A stretch of 64,000 nucleotides of DNA. It comes from UBA3839 sp902776985 (GTDB lineage: Bacteria; Bacteroidota; Bacteroidia; Bacteroidales; Bacteroidaceae). The notes beneath the pieces were generated by a model. It did no database searches, was not told the DNA's origin, and saw only the letters and a list, made by a program, of their open reading frames with translations. Shown here one piece after another: positions 16,502 through 23,317 of this stretch (position 1 is its first letter; every line of letters starts with the position of its first letter). The translations under genes and the position numbers were made by a program. The stretch spans positions 1-64,000 of the forward strand of contig CACYSD010000007.1 in NCBI GenBank assembly GCA_902776985.1. Direction: 5' to 3'.

Positions 16502-17664
16502 TCACAAGACGAATTTGAGTGATATGGTTTACGGGTGAAGTGGGTACATTCCCTGCGAGAACTGGTAAAGAGCCATACCAAAGCAGGCATGGGGTCTCTG
16601 AGGTTCAGCAGCATGTATTTATCGGTAAGACAGAACTGCCAAAACCATTTTAAAGGATTCATGGAACCATGGACTACACTTGACTTGAAATCTTGCACTT
16701 CTGTCATACCTGTAAAACGGGCTTTCTTTGTGGTAAGGGCTTCGGGCAGGTCGTCTTTATCTACATTTACAAGCCTGCACCATTCCTTTGGGAGGTTAAC
16801 GCCCGGCGTTACCTTATAGATACCGCCATCTACCCTGAAGTTCATCTCCATGAAATAGAGTTTGCCGTTGATGTCTTCCAGGAATTCTACATCAAACAGG
16901 CCTTCGTAACCTGTCTCTTTAATCATCGATACACATTTCCCCCAGATATCGTCATGCTCACATTTGATGATGTCGCCATAATAGCCAAATGCACCATCGG
17001 GGAAACGGCTTATTTTGTCGTAATAGTCGATATAGACTTTACCCTTGACTGCCATACCGAAATAATCTATTTCGTACTTCTTCTGAATATATTCCATTAC
17101 GAGGAATCGACTGGAGGTAATAGCCTTCTGCTTAGCTATTAAATCATCCTTGCTCCAACAAATGCTTTCATCTTTTTTACCTCCGTCAACAGTCCTGAAA
17201 CTCTTTGTAAAGACAGGATATTTGATGTCATCGGGTATGGCATCGTCTTTTGAAAGTTCTATGGCCCAAGGTATTAGCAGGTTATGTTCCTTCGCCAGAT
17301 TTGCCTGAACTCTTTTGTCCATCAAACTGCCAATCATTCCTTGTTTTCCTGCATTCATGAGTACGAATTTCCGGCTCAGATCGTCATAATGCTGATCAAC
17401 AAGGTATGTGGGCAAGTCGGGTATGTTTAAGAGAATGGGTCTGTCGTCGTAGCAGGGATAGTCGTTAAGCAGAAAGTCAAGTATGGCTTCAGCAGATTCA
17501 AGTTTCCGCCCTTTGCTTATGTATTTACTGGAAAGAATCAGATCACATTTACGTCCATAGCAATAGCATTCAGGTCTATAGCCGCCTTCGCCAAGACTTC
17601 TGACTAAGCCTAAGCTATGATATCCGCTTCCGCAAAAAACGACGACTTTGGGGACAACTTGCAT
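16498..17664 (-). CDS. ATP-grasp domain protein
   Basis: The 388-residue protein begins with a Rossmann-like 'PKVVVFCGSGYHSLGLVRSL'. An ATP-grasp core follows: 'LMDKRVQANLAKEHNLLIPW', 'YPVFTKSFRTVDGGKKDE', 'FLVMEYIQKKYEIDYFG', and the metal-binding end 'GLFDVEFLEDINGKLYFMEM NFR' with the catalytic E-x-N. It is of the carbamoyl-phosphate-synthase-like/carboxylate-amine ligase kind used for amino-acid or glycan decoration; the substrate is not evident. The last 4 nt overlap the converging gene at 15443. Its own -7 element (TATATTTGC) is at 17722-17730. Confidence 0.75.
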   Translation of the reverse strand: MQVVPKVVVFCGSGYHSLGLVRSLGEGGYRPECYCYGRKCDLILSSKYISKGRKLESAEAILDFLLNDYPCYDDRPILLNIPDLPTYLVDQHYDDLSRKFVLMNAGKQGMIGSLMDKRVQANLAKEHNLLIPWAIELSKDDAIPDDIKYPVFTKSFRTVDGGKKDESICWSKDDLIAKQKAITSSRFLVMEYIQKKYEIDYFGMAVKGKVYIDYYDKISRFPDGAFGYYGDIIKCEHDDIWGKCVSMIKETGYEGLFDVEFLEDINGKLYFMEMNFRVDGGIYKVTPGVNLPKEWCRLVNVDKDDLPEALTTKKARFTGMTEVQDFKSSVVHGSMNPLKWFWQFCLTDKYMLLNLRDPMPALVWLFTSSRRECTHFTRKPYHSNSSCD

Positions 17665-17721
17665 ATAATTGAGTTCCTGATGCTTTTAATAATGCTATAG
17701 TGTGTGCATCGATTACATTTT

Positions 17722-17730
17722 GCAAATATA
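17722..17730 (-). promoter_or_regulatory. -7 promoter element of the ATP-grasp gene
   Basis: Read on the minus strand the sequence is TATATTTGC, a perfect TAnnTTTG. It lies 57 nt before the ATG at 17664. No clear -33 TTTG was found at ideal spacing. Confidence 0.5.
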
Positions 17731-17876
17731 CAACAAACCTTTGAAAAACGAAATAACACAAAAATAAAAGAATATACAAAAATCCATCCTCTATTGTTAA
17801 GAAAAAGGCGTTTTGTCTACCTGTAGAGTAACAAATTTTCACAAAATGCCGATAATTTGTTACTTTTACTTGCTTT

Positions 17877-17910
17877 TTGTTCGTATTTAGTAAAAAAGTT
17901 TGTAATTTTG
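17877..17910 (+). promoter_or_regulatory. Promoter of ilvE
   Basis: TTG at 17877-17879 and TAATTTTG at 17903-17910, followed by C, fit the Bacteroidetes -33/-7 pattern with slightly long spacing. The leader to the ATG at 17979 is about 65 nt. The rest of the 17665-17978 divergent gap is AT-rich without a gene. Confidence 0.55.
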
Positions 17911-17978
17911 CAAGTTAGAACTATTAGTTCTTTAATTGTTGAGTAATAATTCACAAACTTACAAAATATATTCTTACT

Positions 17979-18998
17979 ATGGCTGAACTGATGGACTGGT
18001 CGAACTTAGGATTCGGCTATCACAAAACAGACTACAACGTTCGTTGCTATTATCGCAATGGAGCGTGGGGTGAAATCGAAACTTGCAGTGAGGAGACTAT
18101 TCCTCTTCACATGGCTGCAACCTGTCTTCACTACGGACAAGAGGCTTTCGAAGGCTTGAAGGCTTACCGCTGTCCTGATGGCAAGGTGCGTGTGTTCCGC
18201 CCAGAAGAAAATGCAGCTCGTCTGCAGTCAACCTGCCGCGGCATACTTATGCCTGAAGTTCCTACAGAATTGTTCGTGGAAATGGTTAAACGTGTAGTTC
18301 GTCTCAACGAGCGCTTTATCCCACCATACGAAAGTGGAGCAACTCTTTATGTACGTCCATTGATGATAGGAACCAGTGCACAGGTAGGTGTACATCCTTC
18401 ACAGGAATATCTCTTCCTTATCCTTGTAACTCCAGTAGGTCCTTACTTCAAGGGAGGATTTGCAAGCAATCCTTATGTCATCGTTCGTGAATTCGACCGT
18501 TCTGCTCCTCTTGGAACAGGTAAGTATAAAGTCGGTGGCAACTATGCAGCCAGCCTTTATGCCAACAACATGGCTCATGAAAAGGGCTATGCATGCGAAT
18601 TCTATCTCGATGCAAAGGAAAAGAAATATATCGATGAATGTGGTGCAGCAAACTTCTTCGGAATCAAGAACAATACTTATGTTACTCCGAAGTCTACCAG
18701 CATACTTCCTTCAATCACCAACAAGAGTCTTATGCAGCTGGCAGAAGACTTCGGCCTGAAGGTTGAACGTCGTCAGATTCCTGAAGAGGAACTGGAGACA
18801 TTCGAAGAGGCTGGTGCTTGCGGAACTGCTGCAGTGATTTCGCCAATCAGCTACATCGATGATCTTGAGACAGGCAAACGTTATGACTTCGGTAGCGAAC
18901 CTGGCCCTGTAAGCCGTCGCCTGTTTGAACATCTTCGCAATATCCAATACGGCATTGAACCAGACACTCACAACTGGACAACAGTGGTGATTGAATGA
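17979..18998 (+). CDS. ilvE: Branched-chain amino acid aminotransferase
   Basis: The 339-residue, fold-type IV PLP enzyme is the standard length for IlvE. It has 'LHYGQEAFEGLKAYRCPDG', 'ENAARLQSTCRGILMP', 'YVRPLMIGT', the PLP lysine K184 in 'GTGKYKVGGNYA', and 'ECGAANFFGIKN', 'EAGACGTAAVISPI' near the C-terminus. It interconverts Val/Leu/Ile and their 2-oxoacids with 2-oxoglutarate/glutamate. trmB begins 4 nt after its stop and the nitrilase overlaps trmB, so the three genes form an operon. Confidence 0.93.
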   Translation: MAELMDWSNLGFGYHKTDYNVRCYYRNGAWGEIETCSEETIPLHMAATCLHYGQEAFEGLKAYRCPDGKVRVFRPEENAARLQSTCRGILMPEVPTELFVEMVKRVVRLNERFIPPYESGATLYVRPLMIGTSAQVGVHPSQEYLFLILVTPVGPYFKGGFASNPYVIVREFDRSAPLGTGKYKVGGNYAASLYANNMAHEKGYACEFYLDAKEKKYIDECGAANFFGIKNNTYVTPKSTSILPSITNKSLMQLAEDFGLKVERRQIPEEELETFEEAGACGTAAVISPISYIDDLETGKRYDFGSEPGPVSRRLFEHLRNIQYGIEPDTHNWTTVVIE

Positions 18999-19002
18999 TT
19001 TT

Positions 19003-19776
19003 ATGGGAAAAGGTAAACTGGTGAAATTTGCCGAAATGGCTGAAAACCCTCTTGTTGTGGAGTCCCCTTTCTGGAAACTCCGCCAGGAGGGTTTTGCTTT
19101 GAAAGGGCAGTGGCACGCAGACTTTTTCCATAATCAGAATCCCATAGTGCTCGAACTTGGCTGCGGACGTGGTGAATACACAGTAGGGCTTGCACGCCGT
19201 TTCCTTAACCAGAATTTCATTGGTGTGGACATCAAGGGAGCGCGTATGTGGCATGGTGCACGTATGGCACAGGCGGAAGGTCTGACCAATGTTGCATTCC
19301 TGCGTACCAACATAGAGTTTATCCAAGAGTGTTTTGCTGCTGACGAAGTTCAGGAGATATGGCTTACTTTCTCCGACCCACAGATGAAGAAGGCAACCAA
19401 ACGTCTTTCATCAACATTTTTCCTTGAACGATACAGACAATTCCTTGCCGACGGAGGAACGATTCATCTAAAGACCGATTCGCCATTCCTCTACACTTAC
19501 ACACGTCTGATGGCGGAGCATAACGGCTTGCCGATTGTCGCTTCAACGGACGATCTGTATAATGAAGAATTAAAAAAGGATATTCTTCCTTCTTCATTAA
19601 CCGAAATCCGTACCTACTACGAACAGATGTGGCTCGACCGCGGATTTACTATCAAGTATCTGCAGTTCCATCTGCCGCATGAAGGGAAACTGGAAGAACC
19701 CAATGTGGAGATTCCTGTGGACGGTTATCGTTCCTACAACCACGAAGTGCGAAGCACCCGAACCACAAGCGTATGA
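19003..19776 (+). CDS. trmB: tRNA (guanine-46-N7)-methyltransferase
   Basis: I chose the ATG at 19003; a TTG at 18991 overlaps ilvE and adds only NDF. The protein has about 257 residues. Its SAM-binding Rossmann motifs are 'IVLELGCGRGEYTVGLARRF' and 'FIGVDIKGARMWHGA', with the TrmB-specific 'EIWLTFSDPQMKKATKRLSS' (the family has 'FPDPWPKKRH' here) and 'GGTIHLKTDSPFLYTYT'. The FSDPQMKKATKR variant is what I remember from Bacteroidetes TrmB. It makes m7G46 in the tRNA variable loop. Confidence 0.9.
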   Translation: MGKGKLVKFAEMAENPLVVESPFWKLRQEGFALKGQWHADFFHNQNPIVLELGCGRGEYTVGLARRFLNQNFIGVDIKGARMWHGARMAQAEGLTNVAFLRTNIEFIQECFAADEVQEIWLTFSDPQMKKATKRLSSTFFLERYRQFLADGGTIHLKTDSPFLYTYTRLMAEHNGLPIVASTDDLYNEELKKDILPSSLTEIRTYYEQMWLDRGFTIKYLQFHLPHEGKLEEPNVEIPVDGYRSYNHEVRSTRTTSV

Positions 19777-20537
19777 ACGTCACAATCCTGCAACACGACA
19801 TAGTTTGGGCTAATCCTGCAGAAAACCGTAAACGCATCGAAGCGATGCTGAAACAACAGCCTGCATCAGACCTTTATGTTCTCACGGAAATGTGGTCTAC
19901 AGGGTTTGCCATACAGCCTCAGGGTGTAGCGGAGTCCTTACCAAGTCCATCACTGGAATGGATGAAATGTATGGCGGCAACTTTCAATGCCGCAATTGCA
20001 GGTAGTTTGGCGATAGAGGAAGGCGGACGTTATTACAATCGTTTCTATTTCGTGAAACCGGACGGAAGCTTTGCCTCCTACGACAAACGTCATCTCTTTA
20101 CCTTCGGTGGTGAACAAGAGCAATATGCCAAGGGTGCAGAACGGAAAATTGTGGAATGGAGAGGAGTGAGATTCCTTCTTCAGGTTTGCTACGATTTGCG
20201 TTTCCCTGTATGGAGTCGCAATCAAGGAGGCTATGATGCAGTGCTCTATGTGGCAAACTGGCCTGTACCTCGCATTGAGGCGTGGAACACACTCCTTAGA
20301 GCAAGAGCCATAGAGAACCAATGTTATGTGGTAGGTGTGAACCGCGTGGGTGAAGATCCTAAATGCCAGTACAATGGTTGGTCTGCAATCATAGATCCTT
20401 ACGGACGAACGATAGCAGCACCGCCCACGGGAACAGAACAGGGTGCAACGGCAGAGATTGACATGGAACGCCTTAATGCCTTCAGAGCAAAATTTCCCGT
20501 CCTCAACGATGCAGATCAATTCAAATTGGTTGATTAA
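19773..20537 (+). CDS. Nitrilase-superfamily amidase (omega-amidase YafV/Nit2-like)
   Basis: The protein has 254 residues. The Glu-Lys-Cys triad is visible: E39 in 'LYVLTEMWSTGF', K105 in 'YDKRHLFTFGGE', C139 in 'LLQVCYDLRFPVW'. 'NWPVPRIEAWNTLLRARAIE' and 'GVNRVGEDPKCQYNG' are typical of the YafV/omega-amidase branch, which hydrolyses 2-oxoglutaramate or 2-oxosuccinamate. That fits a position next to transaminase genes, because glutamine transaminases make these products. ATG overlaps the trmB stop by 4 nt. Confidence 0.85.
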   Translation: MNVTILQHDIVWANPAENRKRIEAMLKQQPASDLYVLTEMWSTGFAIQPQGVAESLPSPSLEWMKCMAATFNAAIAGSLAIEEGGRYYNRFYFVKPDGSFASYDKRHLFTFGGEQEQYAKGAERKIVEWRGVRFLLQVCYDLRFPVWSRNQGGYDAVLYVANWPVPRIEAWNTLLRARAIENQCYVVGVNRVGEDPKCQYNGWSAIIDPYGRTIAAPPTGTEQGATAEIDMERLNAFRAKFPVLNDADQFKLVD

Positions 20538-20601
20538 CTCAAAAACTTAAGAACTCAAGAACTTAAGAACTCAAGAACTCAAGAACTTAAAAACTCAAAA
20601 T
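20538..20601 (+). repeat. Eight tandem 8-bp units (CTYAARAA)
   Basis: The whole intergenic gap before iorA consists of eight 8-mers: CTCAAAAA, CTTAAGAA, CTCAAGAA and variants, ending 2 nt before the ATG at 20604. Reverse-complement copies of the same unit occur at 34185-34240 and 38806-38846. No separate -7 element is visible, so iorA may depend on the ilvE promoter. Confidence 0.8.
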
Positions 20602-20603
20602 AA

Positions 20604-22232
20604 ATGAACAAACAATTACTTTTAGGTGACGAAGCAGTGGCGCTTGGCGCTCTCCACGCTGGACTCTCTGGCGTGTATGCCTATCCAGGTACTCCTTCAA
20701 CAGAAATCACTGAATTTATACAAGGTAATAAGTTGGCTAAGGAACGTGGTGTTCACAGCCGCTGGTGTACCAACGAGAAAACAGCAATGGAAGCTGCCTT
20801 GGGTATGTCTTTCATGGGAAAGCGAGCACTGGTATGTATGAAGCATGTAGGCTTGAATGTATGTGCCGATCCATTTGTTAATAGTGGCATGACAGGTGTG
20901 AATGGTGGTGTAGTTGTGCTTGTAGCCGACGACCCATCTATGCACTCTTCTCAGGATGAGCAGGACAGCCGTTTCTATGGTAAGTTTGCCTTGATTCCTA
21001 CATTTGAGCCTTCGAATCAGCAGGAAGCGTATGATATGATGGAGGCTGCCTTTGAGTATTCTGAGCAGCAGTGCCTCCCAGTCCTTATGCGTGTCACCAC
21101 ACGTATGGCTCACTCCCGTGCTGTGGTACAGGTTAAGGATGAGGCTCGTCCAGAGAACGAGAAGAACTACAATTCTGTTGCTGCCAACTGGGTATTGCTG
21201 CCAGCCAACGCACGCAAACGTAATGATAAGGTAACCGCTCAGCAGGCACAACTGGAAGAGGATGCCGCAAACTCAAAGTTCAATAACCTCTCTCTTAATG
21301 GAAAGGCTCCTCTGGGTATTATTGCCAGCGGAATAGCATATAATTATGTTATGGAGACAGGTGCCGATATGCCAATTTTGAAGATATCCCAATATCCATT
21401 GCCAAAGCGTCTTGTAAGAGAGCTGTTGGACAACTGCGAGAAGGTGATGGTTGTGGAAGAAGGTCAGCCTTTCATCGAAGAACAGGTTCGTGGTGTATTT
21501 GAGAGCAAGAATATACTTGGACGATTGACAGGCGAACTGCCTCGTACAGGTGAACTCACCCCCGACTGTGTGGCAGCTGCGCTTGCCAATGTCGGAGTAT
21601 CTACTCCCCTCGCTACAAGAGAGGGGCTGGGGGTGAGTCCGCTTGTAGCTGCACGTCCACCACAGCTTTGTCAGGGATGTGGTCACCGCGATGTATATAC
21701 CGCATTGAACGAAGTGCTGAAGGAATATGAGAACCCTCGTGTTTTCGGAGATATCGGTTGCTACACTCTGGGCTTCCTTCCTCCTTATCGTGCCATCCAT
21801 TCTTGTGTTGATATGGGTGCTTCTATCACTATGGCCAAAGGTGCTTCCGATGCAGGACAGTGGCCTGCAGTTGCTATCATCGGTGACTCCACATTCACTC
21901 ACAGCGGTATGACTGGTCTCCTGGATGCTGTCAACGAGAAAGCGAATATCACCGTAATCATCAGCGACAACCTTACTACCGCTATGACTGGTGGTCAGGA
22001 CAGTGCAGGTACCAATAAGTTTGAGGCCATCTGTCTTGGACTTGGTGTAGAACCGGAACACCTTCATGTCGTAGTTCCTCTGCCTAAGAATATGCCTGAG
22101 ATTACACGTATAATCCGTGAAGAGATAAATTATAACGGAGTGTCGGTCATCATTCCTCAACGTGAATGTATTCAGACCTTCAAGAGACACGCTAAACAAA
22201 AGAGGACCCTCCCCCAGACCCCTCCCTTGTAG
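20604..22232 (+). CDS. iorA: Indolepyruvate:ferredoxin oxidoreductase, alpha subunit
   Basis: The 542-residue, TPP-dependent 2-oxoacid:ferredoxin oxidoreductase interconverts aryl pyruvates and arylacetyl-CoA + CO2. The N-terminal PYR domain shows 'GVYAYPGTPSTEITEFIQ', 'NEKTAMEAALGMSFMGKRAL' and 'GGVVVLVADDPSMHSSQDEQ'. The C-terminal TPP domain shows 'RPPQLCQGCGHRDVYTALNE', 'GDIGCYTLGFLPPYRAIHS' and 'IGDSTFTHSGMTGLLDAVNE'. The C-terminal 2[4Fe-4S] ferredoxin domain of archaeal IorA is absent. A repeat copy (21597-21639) is translated in frame (VSTPLATREGLGVSPL) in the linker before the TPP domain. The last residues (RTLPQTPPL) and the TAG come from the left arm of the DUF559 element. Confidence 0.92.
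   Translation: MNKQLLLGDEAVALGALHAGLSGVYAYPGTPSTEITEFIQGNKLAKERGVHSRWCTNEKTAMEAALGMSFMGKRALVCMKHVGLNVCADPFVNSGMTGVNGGVVVLVADDPSMHSSQDEQDSRFYGKFALIPTFEPSNQQEAYDMMEAAFEYSEQQCLPVLMRVTTRMAHSRAVVQVKDEARPENEKNYNSVAANWVLLPANARKRNDKVTAQQAQLEEDAANSKFNNLSLNGKAPLGIIASGIAYNYVMETGADMPILKISQYPLPKRLVRELLDNCEKVMVVEEGQPFIEEQVRGVFESKNILGRLTGELPRTGELTPDCVAAALANVGVSTPLATREGLGVSPLVAARPPQLCQGCGHRDVYTALNEVLKEYENPRVFGDIGCYTLGFLPPYRAIHSCVDMGASITMAKGASDAGQWPAVAIIGDSTFTHSGMTGLLDAVNEKANITVIISDNLTTAMTGGQDSAGTNKFEAICLGLGVEPEHLHVVVPLPKNMPEITRIIREEINYNGVSVIIPQRECIQTFKRHAKQKRTLPQTPPL
21597..21639 (+). repeat. Dispersed GC-rich repeat inside iorA
   Basis: The segment runs GTATCTACTCCCCTCGCTAC to GGGGGTGAGTC. It is a right-end-type copy of the family, in the same reading frame as the copies in the ABC-F gene and iorB (V-T/S-T-P...REGxGVS). 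It sits in the linker between the two enzyme domains, where an insertion is tolerable. Confidence 0.8.
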
Positions 22233-22248
22233 GGCGGGGAGTATATAC
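22205..22248 (+). repeat. Left inverted repeat of the DUF559 element
   Basis: This 44-bp arm with internal CCCTCCCTTGTAGGGCGGGG imperfect dyad is almost identical to 11498-11541 (differences only around the AG/TT dinucleotide at its centre). The TAG at 22230-22232 terminates iorA. Confidence 0.8.
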
Positions 22249-22257
22249 CCTCCGACA

Positions 22258-22653
22258 ATGAAGAATCGATTTGCATCATATAAGAGTTCTTCGCCCGATA
22301 GATATCAAATGCTGCGAGAATATGCACGGAAAAACAGGCAAAATGCTACGTTGGCAGAGCAGTTCCTTTGGGAACATCTACGTGGAACTGCCTTAGGTGT
22401 GAATTTTATGCGACAACATATAATAGGAGATTATATCGTTGATTTCGTTTCTCGTCACGATGGTCTTGTGATTGAAGTGGATGGAGGATATCATTCAGAA
22501 CCGCGACAGCAAGCCGATGATGCCATCAGAGAGCATGATTTGGAAGATATGGGTTATCATGTGATGAGGTTCTCCAATGAGGAGGTGCTTTACGATATTA
22601 ATTCAGTAATAGAACAAATTAATTCATATTTTGACAATGAACAACAATCATAA
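22258..22653 (+). CDS. DUF559 endonuclease-domain protein (Vsr-like PD-(D/E)XK)
   Basis: The 131-residue start at ATG 22258 lies 9 nt inside the left inverted repeat; reading further upstream would run into iorA and the repeat. The sequence fits DUF559: 'ARKNRQNATLAEQFLWEHLR' (T-xAE-xLW-xLR motif), 'GVNFMRQHIIGDYIVDFVSR' and 'LVIEVDGGYHSE'. The putative catalytic residues are D62, E73 and D75, and the helical tail 'LEDMGYHVMRFSNEEVLYDI' matches. The family is related to very-short-patch-repair endonucleases; its biological role is not established. The 3' end overlaps the iorB start by 17 nt. The gene is foreign to the oxidoreductase operon in function and position. Confidence 0.88.
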   Translation: MKNRFASYKSSSPDRYQMLREYARKNRQNATLAEQFLWEHLRGTALGVNFMRQHIIGDYIVDFVSRHDGLVIEVDGGYHSEPRQQADDAIREHDLEDMGYHVMRFSNEEVLYDINSVIEQINSYFDNEQQS

Positions 22654-23275
22654 CCCAGAAGTAACCACTCCCTTCTCTACAAGAGAGGGGTCGGGGGTGA
22701 GTCTTAAATGTGATATCATCCTATGTGGTGTAGGAGGACAGGGAATCCTCTCAATTGCCACTATCATTGGCGAAGCTGCCATGAATGAGAACCTTTATAT
22801 CAAGCAGGCTGAGGTGCACGGAATGAGTCAGCGCGGCGGTGATGTGCAAAGTAACCTGCGAATCAGTTCTGAGCCTATTGCGAGCGACCTGATTGCAAAG
22901 GGCGGCGCTGATGTTATCATTTCTATGGAACCAATGGAAGCATTGAGATATTTGCCTTATCTTAATAAGGAAGGTTGGGTGATTACTTCGAGTGCTCCTT
23001 TTGTTAATATACCAAATTATCCTGATATAGAGGTTGTTAATGAGGAGTTAAACAAATTGCCTAATGTTATCGCAATAGACATAGAACAGTTGGCTAAGGA
23101 CAATGCTGTTCCTCGTTCTGCCAACGTGATTCTACTCGGTGCCGCCCAAAAGGCACTTGGCATTGAGTATGATAAGTTGGAAGCTGCAATCCGCAGCGTA
23201 TTTAACCGTAAAGGCGAAGCCGTAGTGGAGGCTAATATCAAGGCTCTTGCCCTTGGACGTGAAGCACAAAAATAA
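22637..23275 (+). CDS. iorB: Indolepyruvate:ferredoxin oxidoreductase, beta subunit
   Basis: The gamma-domain subunit pairs with IorA. The conserved core starts 'KCDIILCGVGGQGILSIATI' and continues 'KQAEVHGMSQRGGDVQSNLR'. The ATG at 22637 lies inside the end of the DUF559 gene, so the first ~23 residues (NNNHNPEVTTPFSTREGSGV) are encoded by the DUF559 tail and the right inverted repeat. The native start was probably just before KCDII; an alternative TTG lies at 22631. From ATG 22637 the protein has 212 residues. The extension may be tolerated or removed. Confidence 0.9.
   Translation: MNNNHNPEVTTPFSTREGSGVSLKCDIILCGVGGQGILSIATIIGEAAMNENLYIKQAEVHGMSQRGGDVQSNLRISSEPIASDLIAKGGADVIISMEPMEALRYLPYLNKEGWVITSSAPFVNIPNYPDIEVVNEELNKLPNVIAIDIEQLAKDNAVPRSANVILLGAAQKALGIEYDKLEAAIRSVFNRKGEAVVEANIKALALGREAQK
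22661..22703 (+). repeat. Right inverted repeat of the DUF559 element
   Basis: This 43-bp arm starts GTAACCACTCCC and ends GGGTGAGTC. Its reverse complement aligns with the left arm over nearly its whole length. It is translated as the N-terminal extension of IorB. Confidence 0.8.
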
Positions 23276-23276
23276 A

Positions 23277-23317
23277 TTCGTTATCATTCCATAGCGAAAT
23301 ATCGATATAACGGAAAA
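23277..23317. repeat. CG-punctuated AT-rich intergenic repeat
   Basis: The gap between iorB and the aminotransferase gene is built of short words such as TTCGTTATC, ATAGCGAAATATCG and ATATAACGG. Similar composition and words recur at 25783-25828 and 61107-61150. No promoter is evident. Confidence 0.5.

Larger units (their letters stand above)
22205..22703 (+). mobile_element. 499-bp candidate mobile element: inverted repeats flanking a DUF559 nuclease gene
   Basis: The left repeat 22205-22248 (GACCCTCCCCCAGACCCCTC...GTATATAC) and right repeat 22661-22703 (GTAACCACTCCCTTCTC...GGGTGAGTC) are inverted relative to each other. They enclose one gene for a 131-residue PD-(D/E)XK-type nuclease. The insertion lies between iorA and iorB, genes for two subunits of one enzyme that are normally adjacent. 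The left arm now supplies the iorA stop codon, and the right end supplies the beginning of iorB. The same ends bound short gene-less elements at 11498-11626 and 28675-28802. No target-site duplication was obvious to me. Mobility is inferred. Confidence 0.7.

Noticed and set aside
22162..22257. N-terminal extension of the DUF559 protein
   Set aside because: The upstream in-frame stretch reads through the iorA 3' end and the left repeat (PSPRPLPCRAG), so the ATG at 22258 is preferred.
22205..22703. Restriction-modification or Vsr repair locus around the DUF559 gene
   Set aside because: No methyltransferase, specificity subunit or mismatch-repair gene lies nearby; the surroundings are an oxidoreductase operon.
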